A DNA stretch of 64,000 nt from NCBI RefSeq assembly GCF_030409755.1, contig NZ_JAUFQE010000002.1, positions 1,860,001 through 1,924,000 of the forward strand, written 5' to 3'. Each line of letters opens with the position of its first letter. The stretch's first letter is position 1. A program made the position numbers and the translations under genes. Below the pieces are notes generated by a model. The model was not told the origin of the DNA. It made no database searches and worked only from the letters and a program-made list of their open reading frames with translations. Of the stretch, positions 17,498 through 26,570 are shown in pieces. This DNA comes from Vibrio lentus (GTDB lineage: Bacteria; Pseudomonadota; Gammaproteobacteria; Enterobacterales; Vibrionaceae).

Positions 17498-18712
17498 TTA
17501 TTTATCAGCAGCGCAAGTCACCAACTGGGGCATATGTGAGCTGCGAGCGTTTTCCGTTGAAGTATAGGTTTCGACAAACCGGTAACCCGCCTCCAACCCT
17601 AAGTCGTAATCGTACAGCAAGTCTTCCTTGTCACTCATCAAAGAGCTCGACTTAAGCGGTTTGCTAGGTGCAATTTGAACAACAAACGCATCGTCCGGTG
17701 GGGAATTCAAAAAGTTCTGAGTTAATGAGTAGGTCTGATAATGAACCATCAACATGTCAGCTAAGCCAGAATCAAACTTATCGCCAATCAAATGACTTAA
17801 ACGATAAATATCATCAGCACCAAATAGCCATCGTCCACCATTGAGCAGATCAAGGTGCCCTCTATCGCGCTTTTGCTCTTTTGAACGAAGAATTTGCTGC
17901 TGAAAGAATGACGTCCAATCGGTTTTCCATTGTTCTACTTTTTGTTGCCAATGGTCTTGCACACTATCAAACGACTCACGGAACCATTCCAACTCTTCTG
18001 CCGAGATCGGCTTAGGTGCTTTCACTAAGGCGTGTTTACGTTGAATCTCATTGGATAGCTCAATCCCCTCTTCCAACACAGGCTCTGTACGTATCACGAC
18101 TATCGAGCGAGCTTGCCTACGCCATGCTTCTTGCACAGGAATAGACGCAGACACGCCACCGTCAACATAAGCACTGTCACCAATGAAGATTTCATCATTG
18201 TACAAACGAGGGATGGCACAGGTCGCAATCATCACCTTGTACCAGTCTTCTCCCATCAACGGAAAATAATGGTCTCGTAAATCTTTTGAATCGGTTACTG
18301 CCGCAGAGAAATGGCGATCACCTAAGGTTTGTCGTCCCAAATCAAGATCAAGCTTGTATGGGTAAGCCATGATTTGTTCTAAGGCCCACTCTAAACCTAA
18401 GTTCTGGCGCTTTCGTATATAGGAGAAAAGATTGAAGAATTCTGGAGCCGTCGTTAAATCAAGAACAAACGAACGACCTAGCCCTTTATCGCGGCACAGA
18501 TAGGCACACAAATTAAGCGCACCCGCTGAGGTGCCAAAGAATTCGTCGAAGGGGTCAAAATTAGAAAGAAGAAATGCGTCCAGCACACCAGCCGTAAAAA
18601 TACTTCGCTGTCCGCCGCCTTGGGCAACCAGTGCTGTTTTTCCAGCAATAAACTTAGCGTAGTAATCTAAGTCTATTGCCGAATCAATATTGGTTATAAT
18701 CCCACTATTCAT
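17498..18712 (-). CDS. Patatin-like phospholipase family protein
   Basis: This 404-aa protein is a patatin-fold acyl hydrolase, probably a phospholipase or lysophospholipase in the cytoplasm or at the inner membrane. The oxyanion motif GGGQRSIFTAGVLDA (near residue 34), the nucleophile motif GTSAG (near 60) and the catalytic Asp in YVDGGVSASIPV (near 180) are all present. There is no signal peptide and no beta-barrel or autotransporter domain. The C-terminal 150 residues are not recognised as a named domain. It is 41 bp downstream of the YnhF-like small gene on the same strand. The real substrate is unknown. Confidence 0.88.
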   Translation of the reverse strand: MNSGIITNIDSAIDLDYYAKFIAGKTALVAQGGGQRSIFTAGVLDAFLLSNFDPFDEFFGTSAGALNLCAYLCRDKGLGRSFVLDLTTAPEFFNLFSYIRKRQNLGLEWALEQIMAYPYKLDLDLGRQTLGDRHFSAAVTDSKDLRDHYFPLMGEDWYKVMIATCAIPRLYNDEIFIGDSAYVDGGVSASIPVQEAWRRQARSIVVIRTEPVLEEGIELSNEIQRKHALVKAPKPISAEELEWFRESFDSVQDHWQQKVEQWKTDWTSFFQQQILRSKEQKRDRGHLDLLNGGRWLFGADDIYRLSHLIGDKFDSGLADMLMVHYQTYSLTQNFLNSPPDDAFVVQIAPSKPLKSSSLMSDKEDLLYDYDLGLEAGYRFVETYTSTENARSSHMPQLVTCAADK

Positions 18713-18753
18713 TATTCCCTGAGTATAAAAACTCAGCCTCGCAATAGGTGGTA

Positions 18754-18843
18754 TTAGCTACCAATCGCAATAAAGCCAAATGAAAGAATGATGGTGTAGA
18801 TTACGACTGTTATTTGTAGCGCATTTTTCAGATTATGGTCCAT
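18754..18843 (-). CDS. YnhF-like 29-residue membrane peptide
   Basis: This is a short frame of 29 codons plus stop. It encodes a charged N-terminus (MDHNLKNAL) followed by one hydrophobic helix (about residues 10-28, ITVVIYTIILSFGFIAI). AGAGG lies 5 nt before the ATG, a strong ribosome-binding site. Length, position of the helix and the start resemble the E. coli small membrane protein YnhF (29 aa), whose function is unknown. It is too short for routine gene calling. It may be co-transcribed with the patatin-like gene 41 bp downstream. Confidence 0.72.
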   Translation of the reverse strand: MDHNLKNALQITVVIYTIILSFGFIAIGS

Positions 18844-18988
18844 AAACACCTCTGGCTTATTATTAATTTGTCGAGTCTCTATTTAAGTATTATCAGGTGT
18901 GTGAAGTATCTTCAAGAATCGTCGAAATTAGTCGCACAATATTGATGTAACCATCACAATTAGTAAGTGTATGGATAAGGATATACTC

Positions 18989-19582
18989 ATGAATAACAAA
19001 GCAAATATGATTGCGCTTGTTGCGCTCATTTCCGCTTCAAACTTGTATGCAGCACCGGAAATTATTATCACTCCGATGATTGGTTATACAGGTGGTGGTA
19101 GCGTCGAAGACCAGGATGGTAATACTTATGATATGGAAGGTTCAGAAAACTTCACCTTCGCCATTGAAACTCCGCTTGAGAAAGGTCGTATCGGCTTTTT
19201 CTATTCTAATCAGAGCTCTGAACTAGAAACACTCAATCTAAGCTCCTCAATTCAATACCTACACTTTCAAAGCAGTATCTACTACCCAGCTTCCTCTGCG
19301 TTGTCAGGATATCTAGGGTTAGGTCTTGGTGCGTCTTACGTTGATGTAGATTGGGCGAAAGATAAATATGGGTTCTCAACCTCCATCTTCGGCGGCTTGG
19401 AATACAAATTTAGCGATCGCTTAGCACTGAATACACAAGTGCGTTGGTTAGGCACGGTTGTCGATAACGACACATCCGGTGTTTGTAACGTGCCAAGCAA
19501 TGGCCAAGACTGCATTATCCGTTTTGATACCGACTGGATGAATCAATTTCAAGCTAATGTTGGATTGAGTTTTACCTTCTAG
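18989..19582 (+). CDS. Unrecognised small outer-membrane beta-barrel protein
   Basis: I do not recognise this 197-aa protein. It has a signal peptide (MNNKANMIALVALISASNLYA, cleavage after the AYA-like site near 20-21) and then alternating polar and hydrophobic strands rich in Gly and aromatic residues. It ends in Phe (GLSFTF), the signal read by the BAM machinery, so an outer-membrane barrel of about eight strands is likely. Two Cys near the end (VCNVPSNGQDC) could form a disulphide in a loop. The ATG at 18989 has AAGGA 7 nt upstream and is better than the one at 18971. It converges with a second barrel-like gene. Confidence 0.75.
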   Translation: MNNKANMIALVALISASNLYAAPEIIITPMIGYTGGGSVEDQDGNTYDMEGSENFTFAIETPLEKGRIGFFYSNQSSELETLNLSSSIQYLHFQSSIYYPASSALSGYLGLGLGASYVDVDWAKDKYGFSTSIFGGLEYKFSDRLALNTQVRWLGTVVDNDTSGVCNVPSNGQDCIIRFDTDWMNQFQANVGLSFTF

Positions 19583-19637
19583 GTTGAGTCCCCATATTGA
19601 CTCAATAAGCCTTTAGACTAGAAGTATTCTAACGAAA

Positions 19638-19668
19638 TGAAAAAGCCAGCTGGATGCTGGCTTTTTCA
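19638..19668. terminator. Bidirectional terminator between the two barrel genes
   Basis: A perfect 13-bp stem (19638-19650 with 19656-19668) has a 5-nt loop and A/T tracts on both sides. Confidence 0.9.
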
Positions 19669-19693
19669 TTATAAAAACAGTTTTTAGTTCAAG

Positions 19694-20098
19694 TTAGAAC
19701 TTGTAGGTCACACCCAGTGCACCACCTATTTGTAACTCAACACCTTTATACATGTCGAGCTCAGGGTGAACTTGTGCGTAAGCATTCCAACCTTCGTAGA
19801 AATTCACTTTCACGCCTAACGGCACACGCAAACCAAAATCATCATTCCATTCAGCCCACGCACCAGCACCGACATACCAGCTTAAAGGCGCTTCAGTCTC
19901 AAACTGACCGCGCTTAAAAATATAATCGAATGCTGCACCATCATTACCGACTGTGGCGCGATACTTCTGATCGAACTCAACAACAACACTTAGATCTTGG
20001 TCGACGGCTAAGCCAACTTCTAGGTTTGGAGCTTCAGAAGCATGAGCTAGCGATACTCCGCTGCAACACATAAGGCCAATTAGGTAACGATGTTTCAT
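19694..20098 (-). CDS. Unrecognised small outer-membrane/periplasmic barrel-like protein
   Basis: This 134-aa protein has a signal peptide (MKHRYLIGLMCCSGVSLAHA, cleavage after AHA). The mature part is built of short amphipathic strands with many Trp, Tyr and Gly residues and ends in Phe (GVTYKF), as outer-membrane barrels do. The length would allow only about six to eight short strands. I cannot name a family. It faces the other small barrel gene across a shared terminator, but the two proteins show no obvious similarity, so they need not be paralogues. Confidence 0.7.
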   Translation of the reverse strand: MKHRYLIGLMCCSGVSLAHASEAPNLEVGLAVDQDLSVVVEFDQKYRATVGNDGAAFDYIFKRGQFETEAPLSWYVGAGAWAEWNDDFGLRVPLGVKVNFYEGWNAYAQVHPELDMYKGVELQIGGALGVTYKF

Positions 20099-20282
20099 AA
20101 TATTCTCAGACTGTGTTCAAAAAAGATAGATTACTTAAATCAAAACGGATGTTGTCATCATAAAGTTAAAGATAAGAGGTACCCAAAGCGGGCAATTGAG
20201 CATTAGCACATCGAGTTATTCGATAACTGATTGAGTTGAAAAGAGTAAGCGTAAAAAGGGATGCCATTGAGCAGAAAACAAA

Positions 20283-20306
20283 AAAGGAGGCCTTTCGGCC
20301 TCCTTT
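20283..20306 (-). terminator. ptsG terminator
   Basis: A 10-bp stem (20283-20292 with 20297-20306) with a tetraloop is followed on the minus strand by a T-rich tract. Confidence 0.88.
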
Positions 20307-20326
20307 CAATCTATTGAATCAGTGAA

Positions 20327-21757
20327 TTAACCGTTGTTACGGATCCACTCATCCATGTCTGTCTTAAGGTTGTCAGACTTAGTACCGAAGATAGCTTGTA
20401 CGCCACCAGCAACTACAACAACACCTGCAGCGCCTAGTTTCTTCAGTTTGTCTTGGTCAACAAGAGCTGTATCAGCTACTGCTACACGCAGACGAGTAAT
20501 ACAAGCGTCAAGACCAGTGATGTTCTCTTTGCCGCCGAATGCAGCAACTAACTCACCAGCAAGCTCTGTACCAGTTGCAACGATTTCGTCTTCTGACTCG
20601 TCTTCGCGACCTGGAGTTTTAAGGTCAAGTGCTTTAATCACAGTGCGGAATACGATGTAGTAAATTGCAGCGTAAGCAATACCACATACAACCATTAGAC
20701 CCATCTTAGACGCGTTGCCAGATAGAACTAGGAAGTCGATTAGACCGTGTGAGAAAGAAGTACCGTGTACAAAACCTAGAGTGTTCGCAAGAACGTATGC
20801 AGAACCAGCTAGTAGAGCGTGGATTGCGTACAGTACAGGAGCAACGAATAGGAATGAGAATTCGATTGGTTCAGTGATACCCGTTAGGAATGAAGTTAAC
20901 GCAGCAGAAGCCATGATACCCATTACTTTAGCGCGGTTTTCAGGTTTAGCTGAATGTGCAATCGCGATTGCAGCAGCAGGTAGACCGAACATCTTGAACA
21001 TGTAACCACCAGCTAGCTGACCGAAGCCATTGCCCGCTGCACGAGATGCGTCATCAGCAACTAGGTAACAAGTAAGAACACCGTTTTGAGTTTCGCCAGC
21101 AGCGTTTACACAAGTACCAGCTTCGAAGAAGAAAGGTACGTTCCAAACGTGGTGAAGACCAAATGGAATCAGAGAACGCTCAACGATACCGTAGATACCA
21201 AACGCCACTTGTGGGTTCTGGTGAGCAGCCCAATCAGAGAACGCAGAGATAGCGCCGCCAACTGGTGGCCATACTACAGATAGTAGGATTGCTAGACCAA
21301 TCGCAGAGAAACCTGTGATGATTGGCACGGCACGCTTACCAGCGAAGAAGCCTAAGTACTCTGGTAGTTGAATACGGAAGAAACGGTTGAATGCCCAAGC
21401 AGCAACACCACCGACTAGGATACCACCTAGTACACCAGTATCGATTTTATCAACGCCCATTACACCAGCCATTACGCCAAGTGTAGCAGTCATGATGCCG
21501 TAACCAACGATAGCAGCTAGACCAGCTACACCATCGTTGTTAGTAAAGCCAAGTGCAACACCTACTGCGAACAGTAGTGCCATTTGACCAAATACTGAAC
21601 CACCCGCTTGTTCCATTAAGTTTGAAACAATTTCTGGAATGAAAGGAAGATCTGCTGCACCGACACCTAGCAAAATACCCGCAACTGGTAAAACTGATAC
21701 TGGTAGCATCAGAGACTTACCAACTTTCTGCAGGCTAGCAAAAAGGTTCTTAAACAT
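20327..21757 (-). CDS. ptsG: Glucose-specific PTS enzyme IIBC (PtsG)
   Basis: This 476-aa inner-membrane permease takes up glucose and phosphorylates it with phosphate from EIIA-Glc. The IIC domain (to about residue 385) carries the membrane helices and signature segments such as [15 protein letters not shown] and HGLIDFLV. The IIB domain follows a charged linker, with the phosphorylated Cys in [10 protein letters not shown] at about residue 419. There is no fused IIA, as in E. coli. AGGAG sits 7 nt before the ATG. It is downstream of tatD, as in E. coli. A candidate Mlc operator is about 270 bp upstream. A specificity for another hexose is possible but unlikely. Confidence 0.94.
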   Translation of the reverse strand: MFKNLFASLQKVGKSLMLPVSVLPVAGILLGVGAADLPFIPEIVSNLMEQAGGSVFGQMALLFAVGVALGFTNNDGVAGLAAIVGYGIMTATLGVMAGVMGVDKIDTGVLGGILVGGVAAWAFNRFFRIQLPEYLGFFAGKRAVPIITGFSAIGLAILLSVVWPPVGGAISAFSDWAAHQNPQVAFGIYGIVERSLIPFGLHHVWNVPFFFEAGTCVNAAGETQNGVLTCYLVADDASRAAGNGFGQLAGGYMFKMFGLPAAAIAIAHSAKPENRAKVMGIMASAALTSFLTGITEPIEFSFLFVAPVLYAIHALLAGSAYVLANTLGFVHGTSFSHGLIDFLVLSGNASKMGLMVVCGIAYAAIYYIVFRTVIKALDLKTPGREDESEDEIVATGTELAGELVAAFGGKENITGLDACITRLRVAVADTALVDQDKLKKLGAAGVVVVAGGVQAIFGTKSDNLKTDMDEWIRNNG

Positions 21758-22022
21758 GTTTATGCTCCTGATAAAGATAAAATAATTATATGGGTCCTAA
21801 CGGCACACCCCCGTAGCCTATATGTTAGCACCCTGCGAAAATGTAACCATGTATTGCATTATATTTTCTGCCGCTAAATATATATTGATGGGGAACTAAC
21901 TTTCTAGTCACTTACGAAATTTAGTTTCAAAACACGTCTTGGATCACATGTCAAATCAAGAAATGCAATGCTTTACAAGCCAGTAAAACATTGAAAATAA
22001 ACATTATTTTTAAAGGCTTCTA

Positions 22023-22046
22023 TTATTTTACTGGGTAAATAAAATA
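22023..22046. promoter_or_regulatory. Candidate Mlc operator upstream of ptsG
   Basis: TTATTTTACTGGGTAAATAA followed by AATA resembles the E. coli Mlc operators of ptsG, with TTATTTTAC on one side and an AAATAA-type arm on the other. The mlc gene is in the same window, and Mlc is the known repressor of ptsG in enterics. The assignment is by resemblance only. Confidence 0.5.
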
Positions 22047-22160
22047 GGAGCTAATGTTATTTTTAGTAACAAAATTACAAATGTTAGAAATAGGGCTCTC
22101 AAGTTCAACATAATTAGTAAACATTAAAAAAAAACGCACTTTTGGTGATCAAAAACACAA

Positions 22161-22182
22161 AAAGGGAGCTTTCGCTCCCTTT
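22161..22182 (-). terminator. Terminator of the tmk-holB-tatD transcript
   Basis: A 9-bp stem (22161-22169 with 22174-22182) with a tetraloop is followed on the minus strand by T-rich sequence, just after tatD. Confidence 0.85.
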
Positions 22183-22201
22183 TATTTCTTAACTTAGTTT
22201 T

Positions 22202-22969
22202 TTATCGCAAAAAAAGTTTTTGGTAGTTTTTGGTCGTTTGTTCAGCAACCTCTTTCATTGACAGTCCTTTCAACTGAGCAATATAAGCTGCCACTTCGAC
22301 CACATATGCAGGCTGATTTTGGTTACCACGATATGGAACAGGAGCCAAATATGGAGAATCCGTCTCAATTAACAGTCGTTCAAGCGGTAAATTCTTTACG
22401 ACTTCTTTAAGTTCTGTGGCTTGCCTAAACGTAACGATCCCTGAGATCGAGATATAAAAGCCAAGTTCCATAGCCGCTTCAGCGAACGCTTGATCCTCAG
22501 TAAAGCAGTGAATCACACCACCGCACTTCTCTGCTCCACCATCGCGTAAAATAGCTAACGTATCTTCACGCGCATTACGAGTATGGATGATCAAAGGCTT
22601 ATTTAGCTCTACTGCCAACGCGACGTGTTGCTTAAATCGCAGTTGTTGGAGCTCTGCTGTCTCTGGTTGATAGTGATAATCTAAGCCAGTTTCACCAATC
22701 GCTACCACTTTGGGATTGCTTGCGTATTCACGCATTCTGTCTAAGCAAAAGTCGCTCTCAACATCGAGAGGATGCACGCCACACGAAGCCTTAACGTTAT
22801 CAAACGGCGAGATCATCTCGAGCATATTTTCAAACGAATCCAACGTAACACCAACAGAAAGGAGGTGATCAACGTTTGCTGCTTTCGCTTTATTAACCAC
22901 GTCTTCTACGCTTGTGTGTAAATCTTGGTAATCCAGTTTGTCTAAATGACAATGGGAATCTACGAACAT
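22202..22969 (-). CDS. tatD: TatD-family metal-dependent hydrolase (YcfH)
   Basis: This 255-aa TIM-barrel hydrolase is of the YcfH/TatD group, proteins with metal-dependent DNase or D-aminoacyl-tRNA deacylase-like activities. The metal motif DSHCHLD opens the protein; GETGLDYHY (near 93), IIHTRNA (near 127) and ETDSPYLAP (near 204) supply the other ligands. I set the start at MFVDSHCHLD, with AGGA 4 nt upstream; this makes the gene overlap holB by 10 bp and suggests translational coupling. The order tmk-holB-ycfH-ptsG is the same as in E. coli. The physiological substrate is not certain. Confidence 0.92.
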   Translation of the reverse strand: MFVDSHCHLDKLDYQDLHTSVEDVVNKAKAANVDHLLSVGVTLDSFENMLEMISPFDNVKASCGVHPLDVESDFCLDRMREYASNPKVVAIGETGLDYHYQPETAELQQLRFKQHVALAVELNKPLIIHTRNAREDTLAILRDGGAEKCGGVIHCFTEDQAFAEAAMELGFYISISGIVTFRQATELKEVVKNLPLERLLIETDSPYLAPVPYRGNQNQPAYVVEVAAYIAQLKGLSMKEVAEQTTKNYQKLFLR

Positions 22970-23925
22970 GTTTCCTCGCAAGTGGCAATCAGCCAATTCA
23001 TTATGAGTAGCTCCGTATTGAGCCCAGGGTGTTGCTTTAATTGTTCAATCAATATCAATAGTTTATTCGACGCTGCATAAGCACTTTGGTAAGACATCAC
23101 TCCCGACAACACACTAGCGCTTGGGGTAACCGCTTCACTAACCAAGCCAAAATGCAGCTTTTGCACGTCAGACAGTAAGTGCCATAGCCAACCTAATTGA
23201 ACCAGAGGCTCCTTACTCAACTCCGTAGAGAACTTCAACATGTCTGGTTGAACGCCTTTAATAACATCCACAAAGCCATCTAGTGCTTTGGTAGAAGCTT
23301 CGACGCCACCTTGATCAAACATTGCTTTAGCTTTCAGAGGTGCGTTGTCGTTCAGTGCCAATATGTACTGAGGAACCGTTTTACCGACTTCTCCATTTAA
23401 CCATGCCGATCCTGCATCCAATTGCGGGCACACCACATTAAATTGCTGGCAACGGCTAAGAATAGTTGGCATTAAGTGATTACTGTTGCGCGTCGAAAGA
23501 ATGAAAATACAATTACTCGCAGGTTCTTCCAGCGTTTTCAACAGCGCATTAGACGCCGATTCATTCATCGCTTCAGCCGGATTCAACAAGATGACACGCA
23601 AGCCGCCTAACTGGGAAGATTGTTGAGCCCAGCGGTTACTCGCACGCACTTGATCAACGGTAATCGACTTACCTTCTTTCTCAGGTTCAATCACATGGAA
23701 ATCCGGGTGACTCCCCGACTTCATTAATTCACAGCTGTGACAAAAGCCGCACGCTTCACTTTCGTAGTTAACACACATCAGTGCCGACGTGAGCTGACTA
23801 ACCAGCGCTTCCACGCCAAGCCCTTCAGGCGCATTAACAATCACAGAGTTAGGAAAACGTTCTGCGTCGAGACTTTTTTTCCACTCACTCCATACCGGTG
23901 TGAGCCAAGAATACACTTCAGCCAT
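22960..23925 (-). CDS. holB: DNA polymerase III subunit delta' (HolB)
   Basis: This 321-aa clamp-loader subunit opens and loads the beta sliding clamp together with delta and tau/gamma. It has the AAA+ fold but no functional P-loop (NAPEGLGVEAL), as usual for delta'. The zinc module with four Cys (CVNYESEACGFCHSC) is near residue 50 and the SRC arginine-finger motif (ILSRCQQF) is near 155. It lies 6 bp after tmk and overlaps tatD by 10 bp, so the three genes form one transcript. Confidence 0.94.
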   Translation of the reverse strand: MAEVYSWLTPVWSEWKKSLDAERFPNSVIVNAPEGLGVEALVSQLTSALMCVNYESEACGFCHSCELMKSGSHPDFHVIEPEKEGKSITVDQVRASNRWAQQSSQLGGLRVILLNPAEAMNESASNALLKTLEEPASNCIFILSTRNSNHLMPTILSRCQQFNVVCPQLDAGSAWLNGEVGKTVPQYILALNDNAPLKAKAMFDQGGVEASTKALDGFVDVIKGVQPDMLKFSTELSKEPLVQLGWLWHLLSDVQKLHFGLVSEAVTPSASVLSGVMSYQSAYAASNKLLILIEQLKQHPGLNTELLIMNWLIATCEETCS

Positions 23926-23931
23926 GATTAC

Positions 23932-24564
23932 CTACTGTTTATCAAGCCAAGCACCTAGCGCGACTTTGATATCAGCAGCCACTTGCTCAATCTCTTGCTG
24001 TGCATTAACCACAAGAACCGTTTCATCTTGTGCTGCAATCTCAAGGTAACGTTCACGCGTACGATCGAAAAACGAGATATCCATCTTTTCGATTCTATCG
24101 AGCTCACCACGGCCTCTAGCGCGTTCAAGCCCTACTCTAGGGTCAAGATCCAAGTATAGGGTTAGATCTGGCTTAAAACCGCCTAGCGTAGTTTCTTTCA
24201 GTGATTCCATCGTAGTGCGTGCGATCTGACGGCCACCACCTTGATAAGCTTGAGATGACATATCATGACGATCACCCAACACCCATTTGCCACTTTCTAG
24301 TGCAGGCTTGATGACGTTTTCTACTAATTGAACACGCGCCGCGTACATCAGCAGCAATTCTGTCATGTCTTGAAGCTTCTCGCCTTCGTGTTCTTCTTTG
24401 ACCAATGAGCGCATCTTCTCGGCAAGCACGGTACCACCGGGTTCACGAGTATTAACGATGTCCGCGACACCAGCTGCTTTCAATGTCTCAACGATGGCAT
24501 TAATAGCTGTACTTTTGCCAGCACCTTCAAGGCCTTCAACCACGATAAATTTCGACTGATTCAT
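23932..24564 (-). CDS. tmk: Thymidylate kinase (Tmk)
   Basis: This 210-aa enzyme phosphorylates dTMP to dTDP. The P-loop GLEGAGKST begins at about residue 10, the DR-type motif NTREPGGT is near 39, the [16 protein letters not shown] segment is near 97-112, and the lid region with Arg residues ([12 protein letters not shown]) is near 149. Length is typical. It sits 10 bp after mltG and 6 bp before holB. Essential for DNA synthesis in all known bacteria. Confidence 0.95.
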   Translation of the reverse strand: MNQSKFIVVEGLEGAGKSTAINAIVETLKAAGVADIVNTREPGGTVLAEKMRSLVKEEHEGEKLQDMTELLLMYAARVQLVENVIKPALESGKWVLGDRHDMSSQAYQGGGRQIARTTMESLKETTLGGFKPDLTLYLDLDPRVGLERARGRGELDRIEKMDISFFDRTRERYLEIAAQDETVLVVNAQQEIEQVAADIKVALGAWLDKQ

Positions 24565-24574
24565 AATTCTTTCT

Positions 24575-25591
24575 TTATTTGTTTTTTCTTAATTGCTTTA
24601 AGTAAGCTCGTACTGCACGGTTATGCTCAGTCAAACTCTTTGAAAATACGTGACCACCTGTTCCACTCGCAACAAAATACAGGTAGTTGCTCTTCTCTGG
24701 ATTCAGAGCCGCGTTGATAGACGCTTTACCCGCCATCGCGATCGGTGTTGGCGGTAAACCGCTCATTGTATAAGTGTTGTACGGCGTTGGTGTGCGTAGA
24801 TCTTTCTTTCGAATGTTGCCCTTGTAACTATCGCCCATGCCGTAGATAACCGTTGGGTCAGTTTGCAAACGCATACGCTTGTTCAGACGGTTAACGAACA
24901 CAGAAGAGACACGCTCACGTTCTGACGCAACAGCAGTCTCTTTCTCGATGATAGACGCAAGGATTAACGCTTCATAAGGCGATTTAAGAGGCAGCTTATC
25001 CGCTCTGTTTTCCCACTCTTCATTCACCACATTCATAAGATCTCGGTGGGCGCGTTTCAACAGATCTAAATCCGTTGTGCCATAGGTGTAGTGATACGTT
25101 TCTGCTAAGAAAAGACCTTCAAGCTTTTCATTTTCAATACCCAACTTTTCAGCGATCTCTGTCTCAGACACACCGTCCAACGTCTGTTGAATGAATTCGT
25201 TATCTTTTAGCTGAGCAAGCCACTCATCAAAACGACTGCCTTCGACGAAAGTAATCGTGAATTGGTGCTCTTTCCCTTCGACCAGCACTTGTAGCGCTTG
25301 CTCAAGGGTTAAACCCGGCTCAAGCAGGAATGTACCCGCTTTTACGTCTACAAGCTCAGGATGTAACTTGCGAATCAGCTTCTCGTACGGAGACGCTTCA
25401 AACAGGCCTTCATTAATCAGCTGTGCGAGAACGCGGTTAAAGCTGCTGCCTGAAGCAACGGTAACCACCTGCGGTTTTTCTAATTGAATAACTTGTTTCA
25501 GGTTATCTTGCGCTTGGTTGTAAACGTAGAACCCAGCAGCACCGGCTGCAATTAGGCACAAGATAATAAAAATAAATAACTTTTTGATCAC
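24575..25591 (-). CDS. mltG: Endolytic murein transglycosylase MltG
   Basis: This 338-aa inner-membrane protein cleaves nascent glycan strands in the periplasm and so sets their length. One membrane helix (residues 5-25, [20 protein letters not shown]) is followed by a LysM-like segment and the YceG domain. The catalytic Glu is in [11 protein letters not shown] near residue 218, and the conserved [11 protein letters not shown] segment lies downstream. Its start overlaps the pabC stop by 4 bp (ATGA), which indicates coupling. Known in E. coli as yceG in the same position. Confidence 0.94.
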   Translation of the reverse strand: MIKKLFIFIILCLIAAGAAGFYVYNQAQDNLKQVIQLEKPQVVTVASGSSFNRVLAQLINEGLFEASPYEKLIRKLHPELVDVKAGTFLLEPGLTLEQALQVLVEGKEHQFTITFVEGSRFDEWLAQLKDNEFIQQTLDGVSETEIAEKLGIENEKLEGLFLAETYHYTYGTTDLDLLKRAHRDLMNVVNEEWENRADKLPLKSPYEALILASIIEKETAVASERERVSSVFVNRLNKRMRLQTDPTVIYGMGDSYKGNIRKKDLRTPTPYNTYTMSGLPPTPIAMAGKASINAALNPEKSNYLYFVASGTGGHVFSKSLTEHNRAVRAYLKQLRKNK

Positions 25592-26466
25592 GAGTTTAGT
25601 TGTCCTTGAAGGCTACGAGTAACGGTTCCAATGTTGAATTGGGTATCACTAATACGGGTAACGGGGGCAACCCCTAAAATGGAGTTGGTCATGAAAATTT
25701 CATCAGCTTGCATTAGCTGGGATAGGCTGTAGTCACTAATTGTAACGGAAAGTTCAACCTGATTCAGCGCGGTTAACACTTGCTTACGCATAACCCCGGC
25801 GACACCACTTTGCGTCAGTTGAGGAGTGTGAATCGTCTGCCCTTTTCGCCAAAACAAATTGGCCATGGTGGTTTCAATCACATTACCTGAGATATCAAGC
25901 ACCACACCATCAACTTTATCGACCTGATCCATTTCATCTTTCATCAAGATCTGCTCAAGACGATTATTGTGCTTATGGCCTGCGAGCAGTGGGCTCAAAC
26001 CCAATGCTTGTTGGCAGATACCGAGTTCTACACCAGAATCTTGCCACGCGGAATAATGACTAGGGAAATCAAATGTACTGATGGTTATCGTTGGCTTGGC
26101 GATATTCTTGGTACTGTAGCCACGACCGCCAGCCCCACGACTAACGTGCAGCTTAATCCCTGCTTTTTCATTGTGAGGCTTGTTTTTGTCTTGAAGATTC
26201 GTTGAACCATCAAGGCTCTTTGTCCCATGAAGATCAATATCTTGGATATGTTGAAGCGCATTATCGAGCCAAAGGTTAACCACATCCCAATCAAGTGCGG
26301 AAATGCGTAACGCTTTAAGGCAATCATCGACACGACGCTGATGATTGTGTAAATGTTGAATCTGACCATCTCGGACAAGCATTGTCGTGAAACAGCCGTC
26401 TCCGTACTGAAACGAGCGATCCAAGATATCGATAGTTTGTTGGCTTTCTCCATCAACCCAGAACAT
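25588..26466 (-). CDS. pabC: Aminodeoxychorismate lyase (PabC)
   Basis: This pyridoxal-phosphate enzyme of fold type IV makes p-aminobenzoate from aminodeoxychorismate for folate synthesis. FQYGDGCFTT is near residue 20, the PLP-binding Lys is in AGHKHNNRLEQIL, and ANLFWRKG is near 203. I prefer the start at 26466, with GGGGA 5 nt upstream, over 26478. The protein (292 aa) is longer than E. coli PabC (269 aa) because of an extra segment of roughly 20 residues (around HGTKSLDGSTNLQDKNKPH, near residue 90). It follows fabF across a terminator-like hairpin that touches its ribosome-binding site. Confidence 0.9.
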   Translation of the reverse strand: MFWVDGESQQTIDILDRSFQYGDGCFTTMLVRDGQIQHLHNHQRRVDDCLKALRISALDWDVVNLWLDNALQHIQDIDLHGTKSLDGSTNLQDKNKPHNEKAGIKLHVSRGAGGRGYSTKNIAKPTITISTFDFPSHYSAWQDSGVELGICQQALGLSPLLAGHKHNNRLEQILMKDEMDQVDKVDGVVLDISGNVIETTMANLFWRKGQTIHTPQLTQSGVAGVMRKQVLTALNQVELSVTISDYSLSQLMQADEIFMTNSILGVAPVTRISDTQFNIGTVTRSLQGQLNS

Positions 26467-26478
26467 GTTTTTCCCCAT

Positions 26479-26516
26479 AAAAAGAAACGGCTCAATGCTA
26501 AAGCATCAAGCCGTTT
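26479..26516 (-). terminator. fab-operon terminator abutting the pabC ribosome-binding site
   Basis: On the minus strand an 8-bp stem (26509-26516 with 26485-26492) encloses a second 5-bp stem (26495-26499 with 26502-26506) and is followed by TTTCTTTTT (26487-26479). The GGGG of the pabC ribosome-binding site begins 3 nt later, so readthrough is required to express pabC from the fab promoters. Confidence 0.8.
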
Positions 26517-26570
26517 AAAAACAAGTCTAATTGTGACTATCTACGAGTGTTTATGTCTTTAATAAGATGA

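Larger units (their letters stand above)
21758..22201. other. ptsG upstream region
   Basis: No gene is visible in these 444 bp. The right end holds the tatD terminator and the middle has the Mlc-like site and a second AT-rich symmetric stretch near 22058-22080. A single CRP half-site (TCACA near 21945) lacks a partner. The ptsG leader is likely to be long. Confidence 0.55.

Noticed and set aside
21935..21955. CRP half-site upstream of ptsG
   Set aside because: Only TCACA is present; the partner arm six bases upstream does not resemble TGTGA.
26085..26495. 136-aa same-strand frame overlapping pabC
   Set aside because: It is another reading frame of pabC, whose own frame has all family motifs.
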